A stretch of 33,094 bases of DNA from Bacteroidota bacterium (GTDB lineage Bacteria; Bacteroidota; Bacteroidia; NS11-12g; UBA9320): NCBI GenBank assembly GCA_024679565.1, contig JAIBDD010000029.1:1-33094 (forward strand), in the 5' to 3' direction. Every line of letters begins with the position of its first letter. Position 1 is the stretch's first letter. Both the position numbers and the translations under genes were made by a program. This document shows, piece after piece, positions 8,712 through 17,659 of this stretch. The notes beneath the pieces were generated by a model that was given only the letters and a program-made list of their open reading frames with translations, did no database searches and was not told where the DNA came from.

Positions 8712-11700
8712 ATGTCTATATCTTCTACCCGTCGAATCTTTCTTATAACACTTTTGTTCATGTGCCCAATTGTTGGGTTCAGTCAAAACCCTGGAGCCTA
8801 CAAGTGCCTTGATTTGGATGGAACCAATGATTATGTGCTCATTAAAGATCATGCATCTTTAAACTCTGATTCCACAATCACCGTTGAAGCTTGGATTAAA
8901 GCAGACAATTACGGAAGAAATGTTTTTGACAATAGCATATTTTGTAAACATGGCTGGTCTCGAGGTAATTTAGGATACGTCTTAAGATGTGGGGACGGGG
9001 GAAAGCTGTCTTTCAACTTCGCCGATGGGAGTGGAACATGGCGAGAAGTGTCTACGGCTGCAGTAATGGAAACAGGTATATGGTATCATGTCGCCGGAAG
9101 TTATAATGGGGACTCCGTCAATGTGTATATCAACGGCAAACTAATGGCAACCACATTGTACACTGGCTCAATATCTCCTTCGTCTGGTTTAACAGCTCGA
9201 ATTGGCGATTTAGCGAACGGTGGTGGCCGCTTATTCGATGGCATGATTGACGAAGTACGGGTGTGGTCCACAGCTTTGGACGAAAACACACTAAGAGATT
9301 GGATGTGCAGGAAACTGTCTTCCAGTCACCCAAACCACAGCAACCTAGAAGGCAACTGGAAATTGGACGAAGACGCAGGCACTACAGCTAGCGACGCATC
9401 CCCAGAATCCAATGCGGGTACATTGACAAACGGCCCAACAATTTCATTATCGGAAGCAGTTATAGGTGATTCAAGTATCCACACCTATGGCGGCACGGCG
9501 GTTAACCTTAAATCAAAGTATAACGATATATTAGAGGTGTCGAGCATTACAGGTAGTCCGTCATGTTTCCATATCGTTGTAGACTATCAACCGAATCCTC
9601 AGCCATTGGCAAAAGGGTTAAGTGGACAGTTGGATTCAACACATCATTACTCGGTTTTTTACCCAGAGGATACGGCAGTAAAATTCACATTATCCTATGA
9701 TTTTGGAGATAAAAAAGGTGTGACCAAAGCTGACAAATGTGGAATCGATCTATTCACAAAAACGATTACAGCCACTGGATCTTGGTCGCATGCAGGTGCT
9801 AAGTATCACCAAAACGGTGATTCACTTACCCTGTCAAATCAAAGACAAAGTGCATTCGGAATATTAAGTTATCCTACAGATTCTAATTCAATCCTAACAT
9901 CAAATACCGAAAAATTTGCTTTATGTGGCAACAATACCCTTGATTTAACTGCTATTGGGAATGATTCATTTACGTACCTATGGGGACAAAACGACAGTTT
10001 TTTGTACAGTGTGACTGGCAATACGCTGACCGTAGATAGTCCGGCAACATATTATGTTGAAATAACTAGGAAGGGCACAACGTGTACCTTCAAATCAGCC
10101 AAAATCAAAATTGCTAGAATTAACAAGCCAACTGTTTCTTTAAGCAGCTTCAAAGGAGTTTGTGAAAGTGTAGACAGCGTATTACTCAAAGGCGGATCGC
10201 CAAGTGGCGGTATATTCTCAGGCACTGGTGTATCAAACGGTTATTTTTTACCAAGCACTGTGAAGCAAGGTAACTACGACATTACATATACCTATACTGA
10301 TTCCAACCAATGCAGTAACGAAGCAACAAAACCGATTCAAGTATACGGACTCCCCTCCTTTAATTCTTCTGGCCAAAACTCATTCTGTAACGATAAAGAT
10401 TCTGTGGCTCTCAGTTTTATCACGCCAACAGGTGGGACATACAGCGGTGATTTTATTTCCAACAACTATTTCCATATCGACAGCGCAAATCGACAAAATA
10501 AATTGTACGCGTATAGTTACGCTTACACCGACGGAAATAATTGTACAAACCGGTATGATGATTCACTTGAAATAAAGTGGGCGACGCCTTGCACGCTTTC
10601 AAAAACAGGCCAATTATGTAACCAAGACGATTCTGTTCAATTAAAAGGAACTCCAGCCAGCGGTATGTATTTTGGAGATGGTGTTTCTGGTAACCAGTTT
10701 CACCCAAAAATAGCCGGAGTAGGAACCCACAAAGTTGTGTATGCCTTTACCAATCTTTTGAATTGCACCACCACAGATACCCAGCAAATTGTAGTAATCC
10801 CCAATGGAAAAGCTACTTGGAGCCAGAAGGTATTAACGTGTTTAAATGGGGATAGCATTCAACTTACTGGTGGTTCCCCTACTGGTGGATTTTATATTGG
10901 AAGCGGTATTTCATCCAATGGCTGGTTCAACCCAAAGAAGGTAGTTACTGGAAATCATAAATTAGCGTACGTTTCTAAAGACACCAATGGGTGTGAAAAT
11001 AAAGCTTGGGTGACTGCTACTGTGCGCGACACAACGACGATTTCGTTTTCTGGAAACACGGCATATTGCCTGTTCTCTGACCCCATTTTGTTGAAATCAG
11101 GTTCCCCAGTTGGTGGAAGATATGATGGGAATGGTGTAACTGCGGATACCCTTTACCCTTCTATTGCAGGCTTCGGCAAACATCCAATTCAATATCAATA
11201 CACCAATTCCAACAATTGTACTAGTACATCTTCAATCACATACGAAATATTTAAACCAGACAGTGTTTCTGTTATTGCTACAAACAAACTTTGCGTGTAT
11301 AGCGACCCAGTTGTATTAAGAACATATCCGAGTGGGGGTATGATTTCGGGAAAAGGAATCATTGGAAGTGTATTTTCTCCTTCAATAAGTGGCCCAGGAA
11401 AACACCTTATAACCTACTCGATTTCTGGTAGCCAGGGGTGTCTTGCTCGAGATTCTATGTGGATAGAAGTAGGTGAAAAACCTGAAGTAACTATGCAGTC
11501 ACTCACGAGCATCTGCGAAAAAGACGACCCGTTTGTACTTAACAATGGTTCTCCTTCTGGACAGGGTTCATATTGGATAAACGGCATAAATGCTGATACT
11601 TTTCAACCCACTGTGTTGGGACAAGGACAGTTTTACATCGAGTACAAAGTCGTCACGGCCTTGGGCTGTAAAGATTCGACAAACACCATGTTGGTCATAA

Positions 11701-12164
11701 ACCCAAATCCTCCCAAACCTATCATTTCCAAATCTAAGAACGCGCTAATTTCAAGTCATTTGAATGGCAATCAATGGTACGATTTATCGGGAACAATTGA
11801 TGGCGCTACAAAACAGCAATTTGAAGCCTCAAAGGACGGAATGTACTATACAATTGTTACTTCTGATTCAGGATGTTCTGCAACTTCAGACACGTTTGAT
11901 TTTATGTATGTAGGCATTTCAACCAATCCTGTTCCTACTATTAAAATAGGACCAAACCCATCAACTCGTGGCATGTATCACATCACTAGCGATCAGTCCA
12001 TTGAAAATGTGGTGATAATAACCGTTGCAGGTGTTCGACTACCGGGTCACCTTTTTAATAAAAACGAATTATCTATTGATTTGTCTCTTTATCCAGCAGG
12101 AGTATACACCTTACTAATAGAACAAAGCAACGCCATCCATTCTTTTAGGCTACAGAAAATATAG
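8712..12164 (+). CDS. Large LamG and Ig-repeat adhesin-like protein with type A T9SS sorting domain
   Basis: 1150 residues. Signal peptide about 1-24 (IVGFS|Q). A LamG/concanavalin-like domain spans about 28-205: LDLDGTNDYVLI, ITVEAWIKADNYG, GIWYHVAGSYNGDSVNVYIN and FDGMIDEVRVWSTAL. Around 400-470 is one Ig-like unit. From about 475 to 1005 run seven divergent repeats of about 75 residues, each with an early Cys (near 484, 557, 634, 709, 785, 859, 933), a glycine-rich SPSGG-x-FSGTGV core, a GxHxIxY strand and a second Cys at the end, likely a disulfide. The final 80 residues are a type A sorting domain (IKIGPNPSTRG ... VYTLLIEQ). Predicted to be exported by T9SS and to act at the cell surface, perhaps in binding glycans or other cells. 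It ends only 14 bases before the convergent gene. Confidence 0.85.
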   Translation: MSISSTRRIFLITLLFMCPIVGFSQNPGAYKCLDLDGTNDYVLIKDHASLNSDSTITVEAWIKADNYGRNVFDNSIFCKHGWSRGNLGYVLRCGDGGKLSFNFADGSGTWREVSTAAVMETGIWYHVAGSYNGDSVNVYINGKLMATTLYTGSISPSSGLTARIGDLANGGGRLFDGMIDEVRVWSTALDENTLRDWMCRKLSSSHPNHSNLEGNWKLDEDAGTTASDASPESNAGTLTNGPTISLSEAVIGDSSIHTYGGTAVNLKSKYNDILEVSSITGSPSCFHIVVDYQPNPQPLAKGLSGQLDSTHHYSVFYPEDTAVKFTLSYDFGDKKGVTKADKCGIDLFTKTITATGSWSHAGAKYHQNGDSLTLSNQRQSAFGILSYPTDSNSILTSNTEKFALCGNNTLDLTAIGNDSFTYLWGQNDSFLYSVTGNTLTVDSPATYYVEITRKGTTCTFKSAKIKIARINKPTVSLSSFKGVCESVDSVLLKGGSPSGGIFSGTGVSNGYFLPSTVKQGNYDITYTYTDSNQCSNEATKPIQVYGLPSFNSSGQNSFCNDKDSVALSFITPTGGTYSGDFISNNYFHIDSANRQNKLYAYSYAYTDGNNCTNRYDDSLEIKWATPCTLSKTGQLCNQDDSVQLKGTPASGMYFGDGVSGNQFHPKIAGVGTHKVVYAFTNLLNCTTTDTQQIVVIPNGKATWSQKVLTCLNGDSIQLTGGSPTGGFYIGSGISSNGWFNPKKVVTGNHKLAYVSKDTNGCENKAWVTATVRDTTTISFSGNTAYCLFSDPILLKSGSPVGGRYDGNGVTADTLYPSIAGFGKHPIQYQYTNSNNCTSTSSITYEIFKPDSVSVIATNKLCVYSDPVVLRTYPSGGMISGKGIIGSVFSPSISGPGKHLITYSISGSQGCLARDSMWIEVGEKPEVTMQSLTSICEKDDPFVLNNGSPSGQGSYWINGINADTFQPTVLGQGQFYIEYKVVTALGCKDSTNTMLVINPNPPKPIISKSKNALISSHLNGNQWYDLSGTIDGATKQQFEASKDGMYYTIVTSDSGCSATSDTFDFMYVGISTNPVPTIKIGPNPSTRGMYHITSDQSIENVVIITVAGVRLPGHLFNKNELSIDLSLYPAGVYTLLIEQSNAIHSFRLQKI

Positions 12165-12178
12165 CAGTTACGGTTTGA

Positions 12179-12631
12179 CTAAAAACCAAGTCGGTCTGCA
12201 CTCCAAGGAATTCGAGACAGAATAAGGAGCAACCCTATACCATAATAGATCACAGATAGTTTGTGCTTTTTAATGTCAGAATCTGCCTTTTTTACTTTGG
12301 ATTTTCCAATGTGAAATAACACTACACCAATGATCATGACTAGGATATGCTCTACTGCATAAAAACGAATCTCTGCGTTTTTCATAGCGGCGCCAAAATC
12401 TTGAAAAGCAGACTTGGTAATAGCACTTGTAAAAAAGTACATCAGCAACCCAAGCAAAAGCTGTACATCGGCTGTGATGGTCAAAAATAAACCCAATCGT
12501 TTGTTGGAAGCCGTAAATGGCTTGTTACTTAACCAACCCATCAAACTTGAGAAAATAGCCACGACAGCAATAAATAATAAAACCCATCTCAACCACGAGT
12601 GTGCATGTACCAATCCTTGTTCCATAATCAA
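12179..12631 (-). CDS. Four-helix integral membrane protein (often labelled cytochrome b-like), downstream of thiamin receptor
   Basis: 150 residues with four hydrophobic helices, roughly 13-33, 45-67, 89-106 and 124-141. Histidines sit at or near helix ends (His9 and His11 in GLVHAHSWLRW, the His in VEHILVMIIG, and His in LFHIGKSK), the kind of pattern that has led similar proteins to be called cytochrome b; heme binding is not shown. The start may be Met1 or Met3. It lies 43 bases after the TonB-dependent receptor gene on the same strand and may be expressed from the same TPP-controlled transcript, so a role in thiamin or membrane redox is possible but unproven. Confidence 0.7.
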   Translation of the reverse strand: MIMEQGLVHAHSWLRWVLLFIAVVAIFSSLMGWLSNKPFTASNKRLGLFLTITADVQLLLGLLMYFFTSAITKSAFQDFGAAMKNAEIRFYAVEHILVMIIGVVLFHIGKSKVKKADSDIKKHKLSVIYYGIGLLLILSRIPWSADRLGF

Positions 12632-12674
12632 TGTCTTTGTACAACGTTACGATAAATATTAATTATTGGAAGGA

Positions 12675-15131
12675 TTATATCCGCAACATGGCTTTTAGCA
12701 TTATGTTTCTTCCCGCCATAGGATACAAGTAATTAAAGTCTTGTCTTTGACCTTGAATGTACCCACTATACGTATAGCCATTTGGCGCATAGCGCAGGTT
12801 CAAGCAATTATTGACATAAACACCAATAGTGATTGGCGACTGATTGTCTGTTAGTTTTATCCTGTGTTGCAAAGCTATATTTAACGTTGTAAAGGCGTCA
12901 AGTTGACGCCCATCAAATTCCGTGTTGTCTAGGTATTGGCGCCCAACATGTTTTATATTACACGTAATCTGTGTGTTTTTAGACGCATTATATTGAATGA
13001 TAAACATACCTATTACCTCGGGTGAAAAGGAAATATTGGTATTCGTATAGGTATTGGATATTTGTCTATAAGCACCATCCCATTCACTGACGTATTCTGT
13101 GATTGAGTCAATTTTATTTTCAGATAATGTCAGGTTTCCACCTATTTGAAGTTGTTTGGTTATAGGGTATTGAGTTTCTAATTCAATTCCTCTTCTGAAG
13201 CTGCTTGTAACATTTGTCCTTATTGCTTCACCTACGTCATTGACCGCCCCTGTTAACACCAGCTGATTACGGTATTGCATGTTATAAAGTGTAACACCCA
13301 ATTGCTTTCTTCCTTTCTGATAACGATAACCTACCTCCAAATTGTCTAAATGCTCATGTTTTGGCCACTCAGTTGGTTTATTGTTCCTAAAATCATCACG
13401 TACTGGTTCCCGATTTCCTTGTCCAAAAGAAGCGTACAATTGGTAAGACCCTTTGCTGTACGTGACACCAAGTTTGGGGTTAAAAAATGTGTAATGAACT
13501 GATTGGTCTCCAAACTCCAAATTGTTATCTAATCCTTCAAATTCATATCGAACGCTGCGTGTTTGAATGTCTAGGTAAGGCAACCACCTACCTAACCGAT
13601 AGGTCGCTTTCATATAACTATTGATTTCTGCTTTCTGTGAATTGTTGTCATAATAAATTGCGTTTATCTCTTCATAATCCGTGTACTCGGTTGCAACCGC
13701 TTCACCAAAATGTCTTCCGTTATAAACACTCGCTCCTGTACCAATGGTCATTTGCAGTTTGTTACCAACATATTGGGCGTTAGAAACAAAACCAACAAGT
13801 GTGTTGTCAAGCCAGCGCCGTCGAATAACATCTCCGATATCAAAGGTGTCTGTGCTGGTAATGTGGTTGGCAATACCATAATCAGAAAAGGTTTCATCAC
13901 GTTTGTATTGTTCAAAATAGCCCTTGCCTTTTGTTACATATGCTGCTGAATTGACCGCCCAGTGCTTACTTATTTTGTAGTCATGAAAAAACTGATAGTG
14001 GTCTTGAGCATAGTTGTCTACCTCGTTTTCATAGGTGTAGTAATTGTATGTTTGAGACTCAGCATTTTGCAAATTTTGCAAATCAGATCCTGAAATGTAA
14101 AGCTGATCAATATATCTATTGGTCTCCGCAATGTCACCATAAAACTTTGGCTGCGGCACTCCCCACCATGCTTGGTACGTGCGTTCGCTTCCAAGCAATA
14201 TATTCACTTTAACTGACGCTTTCTGCCAATATTTACCCAAAATAAGATTTAACGATTTTAAATCTGAAGATGCTCTATCTATATATCCATCGCTTTCAAT
14301 AAGTGAGCCTCTAATTTGAAACCTCCAGTTGTTTTTTAAACTACCTGAATTATGTTGTAGACTTAAACGATTTGTGGCAAAACTACCCATGCCCAACGTT
14401 ACCTGCGTATACTTTAGCGTGTCCAGGTCATTCGTTCGAATATTTACGCTAGCTCCCAACGACGCCCCTCCATTAGAACTTGAGCCAACACCACGTTGAA
14501 TTTGCACACTTTCAGTGGAAGAAGCAAGATCTGGTAGGTTCACCCAATACACCCCTTGACTTTCGGCATCATTTAAAGGAATTCCATTTATGGTAATGTT
14601 GACACGTGTCGGATCAATTCCACGAATTCTTATACCTGTATAACCGACTCCATTTCCCGCATCCGATGATAATACGGTTGAAGGTGTTGTATTCAACAAA
14701 AAAGGAAAATCCTTCTGCTGATCCGACTGCTGAATCTGCTTCGAAGAAATGTTAGTTGTGGTAAGTGGAATTCGCTTTGAAACCCGAACTCCGTTTATTA
14801 CGGAGGCATCTAAAAATTCGTACTCCGATTTTAGTTCAATATCTATTGTTTTGACTTGTGTGCCAACTTCAATAATCTTATCAAAACGTTCAAATTGAAT
14901 GTGATTAATTTCTAAACCGAACGAACCTTTGTAAGCAGTTTTGAAAACAAAACGACCTTGGTCATCTGTAATCGAATTCCAAGACGAAACAGAGTCAGAC
15001 AATTGCACATAAGCATTGGCAACTGGTTGCTTTGGATTTGTTGAATAAACGGTTCCTTGTAAGGTAACTTGACCAAATGAGTAACTGCTTAAAGCGGCTA
15101 CACTAATGATTACTAAAATTAGATTTTTCAT
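12675..15131 (-). CDS. TonB-dependent outer-membrane receptor, probable thiamin transporter
   Basis: 818 residues. Signal peptide 1-20 (SSYSFG|Q); residues about 22-100 are a carboxypeptidase-like regulatory beta-sandwich (LQGTVYSTNPKQPVANAYVQL); about 115-225 is the plug (FPFLLNTTPSTVLSSDAGNG, IRIRGIDPTRVNITINGIPL, then VQIQRGVGSSSNGGASLGAS); the rest is a 22-strand-type barrel ending in MLKAMLRI. It should take up a ligand across the outer membrane using TonB energy. A TPP riboswitch directly upstream makes thiamin or a precursor the best-supported ligand, as in the Bacteroidota gene known as omr1; the protein alone would not show this. The downstream small membrane protein may be co-transcribed. 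Confidence 0.88.
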   Translation of the reverse strand: MKNLILVIISVAALSSYSFGQVTLQGTVYSTNPKQPVANAYVQLSDSVSSWNSITDDQGRFVFKTAYKGSFGLEINHIQFERFDKIIEVGTQVKTIDIELKSEYEFLDASVINGVRVSKRIPLTTTNISSKQIQQSDQQKDFPFLLNTTPSTVLSSDAGNGVGYTGIRIRGIDPTRVNITINGIPLNDAESQGVYWVNLPDLASSTESVQIQRGVGSSSNGGASLGASVNIRTNDLDTLKYTQVTLGMGSFATNRLSLQHNSGSLKNNWRFQIRGSLIESDGYIDRASSDLKSLNLILGKYWQKASVKVNILLGSERTYQAWWGVPQPKFYGDIAETNRYIDQLYISGSDLQNLQNAESQTYNYYTYENEVDNYAQDHYQFFHDYKISKHWAVNSAAYVTKGKGYFEQYKRDETFSDYGIANHITSTDTFDIGDVIRRRWLDNTLVGFVSNAQYVGNKLQMTIGTGASVYNGRHFGEAVATEYTDYEEINAIYYDNNSQKAEINSYMKATYRLGRWLPYLDIQTRSVRYEFEGLDNNLEFGDQSVHYTFFNPKLGVTYSKGSYQLYASFGQGNREPVRDDFRNNKPTEWPKHEHLDNLEVGYRYQKGRKQLGVTLYNMQYRNQLVLTGAVNDVGEAIRTNVTSSFRRGIELETQYPITKQLQIGGNLTLSENKIDSITEYVSEWDGAYRQISNTYTNTNISFSPEVIGMFIIQYNASKNTQITCNIKHVGRQYLDNTEFDGRQLDAFTTLNIALQHRIKLTDNQSPITIGVYVNNCLNLRYAPNGYTYSGYIQGQRQDFNYLYPMAGRNIMLKAMLRI

Positions 15132-15155
15132 TCCTGAATAATTAAAATTCCAGGA
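15132..15155 (-). promoter_or_regulatory. Hairpin covering the start of the TonB-dependent receptor gene
   Basis: On the minus strand TCCTGGA (upstream arm) can pair with TTCAGGA, seven pairs including one G-U, with a 10-base loop, and the downstream arm's AGGA touches the ATG. No strong terminator lies between the TPP riboswitch and the gene, so a fold of this kind could control translation initiation. Predicted from pairing only. Confidence 0.4.
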
Positions 15156-15168
15156 GTTGAGAGATACA

Positions 15169-15254
15169 TATCAACTTTCCTACGGCAGCATTATCTGCAT
15201 CAGGTTCTAGGGTATCATCTCAGCCTTAGACTTTACTAAAGCACCCCTTTGTAC
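15169..15254 (-). promoter_or_regulatory. TPP (thiamin pyrophosphate) riboswitch, thi-box
   Basis: The minus strand carries the conserved thi-box parts in order: GGGGTGC (15241-15247), GGCTGAGA (15218-15225), ACCC (15210-15213), then GAACCTGATGCAGATAATGC (15188-15207) and GTAGGAAAG. A closing P1 stem, with CAA near the 5' end and TTG near the 3' end, is plausible. This is the family's well-known pyrimidine-sensor and pyrophosphate-sensor core. It lies 38 bases before the receptor ATG, so high thiamin pyrophosphate should lower expression. Confidence 0.93.
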
Positions 15255-15259
15255 AGGAG

Positions 15260-15267
15260 CAAATCTA
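15260..15267 (-). promoter_or_regulatory. -7 promoter element for the riboswitch transcript
   Basis: TAGATTTG on the minus strand is a perfect match to TAnnTTTG. The expected start falls near 15254-15256, which is just where the riboswitch P1 begins. No clear TTG is seen 19 bases upstream. Confidence 0.5.
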
Positions 15268-15324
15268 GGTTATAAAACCATATTTTGTTGACTGATTTTA
15301 AAGATTCTAATGCCTTAAAAAAAT

Positions 15325-15358
15325 AAAACCCGGGCCTATAATGACCCGGATTAGTTTT
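15325..15358 (-). terminator. Terminator of ssb
   Basis: GC-rich stem CCGGG (15330-15334) with CCCGG (15345-15349), flanked by AAAAC and GTTTT arms that overlap the ssb stop codon. On the minus strand it is followed by a U-rich run (complement of 15317-15328). Confidence 0.6.
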
Positions 15359-15695
15359 AAGATGCCTTCTTCCCGACCATAAGCAGTTCGTTAATCACCA
15401 CTTCGGTGGCATAGCGCATATTGCCATCAGCGTCTTCCCAGCTCCTGTTATTTAACCTTCCTTCAATGCAAACTTCCTGGCCTTTTTGCAAATACTTTTC
15501 GGCTATATCAGCTGTTTTGCCCCATGCTACCAAATTGTGCCATTGTGTTTCAGTGACTTGATCACCATTCTTTTTAAATGATTCGTTTGTTGCTAGACTG
15601 ATTTTAACAACTTTTTTACCTGAAGCTATTTCTTTAACCTCCGGATTGTTTCCTAAGTGGCCGACTAAGCGAACACTGTTTCTTAATGAGTTCAT
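15357..15695 (-). CDS. ssb: Single-stranded DNA-binding protein
   Basis: OB-fold single-stranded DNA-binding protein that coats ssDNA in replication, repair and recombination. I start at Met in MNSLRNSVRLVGHLG (112 residues); a 21-residue upstream extension in the same frame is hydrophobic (YKFYVFLTFIW) and not expected in this family. Family motifs: VRLVGHLGNNPEVK, KKVVKISLATNESF, TQWHNLVAWGKTADIAEKYL, KGQEVCIEGRLNNRSWEDADG and ATEVVINELLMVG. It stops soon after the OB fold and lacks the acidic C-terminal tail (DDDLPF-like) seen in main chromosomal SSBs, so it may be a shorter paralogue rather than the housekeeping copy. It lies between two terminators, so it is probably transcribed alone. 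Confidence 0.9.
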   Translation of the reverse strand: MNSLRNSVRLVGHLGNNPEVKEIASGKKVVKISLATNESFKKNGDQVTETQWHNLVAWGKTADIAEKYLQKGQEVCIEGRLNNRSWEDADGNMRYATEVVINELLMVGKKAS

Positions 15696-15801
15696 GTGAT
15701 TGTTTGTTTTAATTGTACTCCAAATAAAAGTGAGAAATACATAAAACTTGTAGCTCAAACCAGTAAATACTCCGAAACCAAGGGTATTAATCTCCCAACA
15801 A

Positions 15802-15829
15802 AAAAAGCGACTTAAATAAGTCGCTTTTT
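15802..15829 (-). terminator. Strong intrinsic terminator of the Na/Pi cotransporter gene
   Basis: A perfect 13-bp inverted repeat (AAAAAGCGACTTA with TAAGTCGCTTTTT) with a two-base centre, bounded by A- and T-rich sequence so it could work in both directions. It lies 20 bases beyond the stop of the cotransporter gene and before ssb. Confidence 0.85.
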
Positions 15830-15849
15830 AGTTATAAGTTTGGTGGGTT

Positions 15850-17538
15850 TTAGATTTCTCCTACCACTGATTCGGTTACATTAATAAGGTGATCACCAAC
15901 ACGCTCTAAAGAAGAGAAGATCGTGTTATAGGTCATGGCTGCTTCCACAGGATATCCAGCCTCTCCAAGTTGATCTTGATTTCTAGTGCGCATTTCATTA
16001 CGTTTCACATTTATCCGATCTTCAATTTCTCTAGCTTTCTCCTTCGTTACGGAAGCGTAATCCGTCACTTGTAAATTGGTAACCATTTCTTCAAAGCCTT
16101 CACTTACCAGTGCAATCATCTCCAACAAGTTTTGGCGCTGCTCTGGCATAAAGTATATTTTCTTTTCGTTTTTAACTTCTATGTTCTTGCCCATCTGGAA
16201 GTAGATGTCCCCTATTCGCTCTAAGTCATTGGCTATATTCATATAGGTTCTCAAACGGATAGACGTATCGGAAGTTATTTCTCTGTCTGCAAGCTTTGTG
16301 ATGTACGCAGTGATTTCAACCTCCATATTGTCTGTGATACTTTCGTATTTCGCCAATTTCTTTTGAAGTTTTCTGCGTTTCTTTTCGTCTTTTTCTTGTA
16401 TTAAAGCCTCCAAAAATCCATTCATCTTACTGGTTACCTTGCCAAAATGAGCTGTTTCCTTTTGCAATTCAATTGTTGCTAACTCAGGAGTAATGATATT
16501 ACCAGATATGAATTGAAGCCTGCTGTTGCTTTCATCTTCGTCAAGCTTTTCTTTCACAGTTTTGGTTGCCACTTTAACAAGCCATGGCACAAAGCCAATC
16601 ATAATTAATACGTTAAGCATATTAAAACTGGTATGAAAAGCAGATAACCCTAAAGCCATTCCTTCTTTTGACGTAGGATCTTCAAAACCGATTGACATCA
16701 TAAAGCTGGATAACACAGGAAGGAAAAGGGGGAGCACGATAACCATCCATGTTACACCTATAACATTAAACAACGAGTGAATCCTTGCCGAACGTTTAGC
16801 CGCAGTATTCCCAACTATTGAGGCCAATTCGGCAGTAATTGTTGTACCAATGTTTTCACCCAATATCATGGCCGCAGAGACTTCAAATGGCAGCCATCCT
16901 TGTGCGCACATCGTTAATGTAATTGCCATGGCGGCACTTGACGATTGAACAACAATTGTTAAAATCGTCCCGACCAAAACAAAGAATAAACGTGACCAAA
17001 TTCCACTATTAGAGAAACTTTTTAACCATTCTAATACCTCTGGATTGTGTTTGATATCCGGTACAGAACCTTTTAACGCACTTAAACCCAAAAACAGAAT
17101 CGCAAATCCAACGATAAATTCACCCCAGTATTTGACCTTTCCTTTGTTCATAAACAACATCGGAACACCAATTGCGAACAACGGAATAGAGTAAGCCGAA
17201 AGCTTTACTTTGAAACCTAAAAATGAAACTAACCAGCCGGTAATCGTGGTTCCAATATTAGCACCCATCATTACTCCTGCAGATTCTAGCAAAGACAACA
17301 AGCCTGCATTTACAAAGCTTACAGTCATAACTGTTGTTGCCGAAGACGACTGGACTAAGGCGGTTATTAAAAATCCTGTAAAAACACCGAGTACTCTGTT
17401 TTTAGTCATGTTGCCCAAAAAACCACGTAGCTGCGATCCTGCGGCACGTTGAATACCTTCACTCATCATTTTCATTCCAAAAATGAAGAAGGCTAATGAC
17501 CCAAAGATTTGAATGATACTACCTATTCCAAAGTCCAT
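15850..17538 (-). CDS. Na/Pi cotransporter family protein with PhoU-like C-terminal domain
   Basis: 562 residues. Two inverted copies of the Na/Pi symporter motif are clear: QSSSATTVMTVSF at 63 with GANIGTT at 92, and QSSSAAMAITLTM at 198 with GENIGTT at 227. About nine helices fill the first 330 residues; there is no signal peptide. Residues about 350-560 form a soluble alpha-helical PhoU-like region (RLRTYMNIANDLERIGDIY and FSSLERVGDHLINVTESV, each a typical metal-binding helix pair). The protein should import phosphate with Na+ into the cytoplasm, with the tail perhaps sensing or regulating. It is divergent from the phosphate porin gene and shares its upstream region. Confidence 0.93.
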   Translation of the reverse strand: MDFGIGSIIQIFGSLAFFIFGMKMMSEGIQRAAGSQLRGFLGNMTKNRVLGVFTGFLITALVQSSSATTVMTVSFVNAGLLSLLESAGVMMGANIGTTITGWLVSFLGFKVKLSAYSIPLFAIGVPMLFMNKGKVKYWGEFIVGFAILFLGLSALKGSVPDIKHNPEVLEWLKSFSNSGIWSRLFFVLVGTILTIVVQSSSAAMAITLTMCAQGWLPFEVSAAMILGENIGTTITAELASIVGNTAAKRSARIHSLFNVIGVTWMVIVLPLFLPVLSSFMMSIGFEDPTSKEGMALGLSAFHTSFNMLNVLIMIGFVPWLVKVATKTVKEKLDEDESNSRLQFISGNIITPELATIELQKETAHFGKVTSKMNGFLEALIQEKDEKKRRKLQKKLAKYESITDNMEVEITAYITKLADREITSDTSIRLRTYMNIANDLERIGDIYFQMGKNIEVKNEKKIYFMPEQRQNLLEMIALVSEGFEEMVTNLQVTDYASVTKEKAREIEDRINVKRNEMRTRNQDQLGEAGYPVEAAMTYNTIFSSLERVGDHLINVTESVVGEI

Positions 17539-17620
17539 GTTTTAATTTTTGATATGTTACTGTTTCTTTATCTAAAAAGCTGCGATTATTCCTTTAGTCA
17601 ACCAGCTAATTTAGACAGAA

Positions 17621-17650
17621 CAAAAATGCACAATATGATGTGGACTGCAA
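17621..17650 (-). promoter_or_regulatory. Promoter of the Na/Pi cotransporter gene
   Basis: Minus strand TTG (17648-17650), exactly 19 bases, then CATTTTTG (17621-17628), 7 of 8 to TAnnTTTG. This is one of the best promoter matches in the window. The leader to the ATG at 17538 would be about 80 bases. Confidence 0.6.
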
Positions 17651-17659
17651 CAATAGATA

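Noticed and set aside
15696-15758. Upstream in-frame start for ssb
   Set aside because: The extra 21 residues are hydrophobic and not found in single-stranded DNA-binding proteins.
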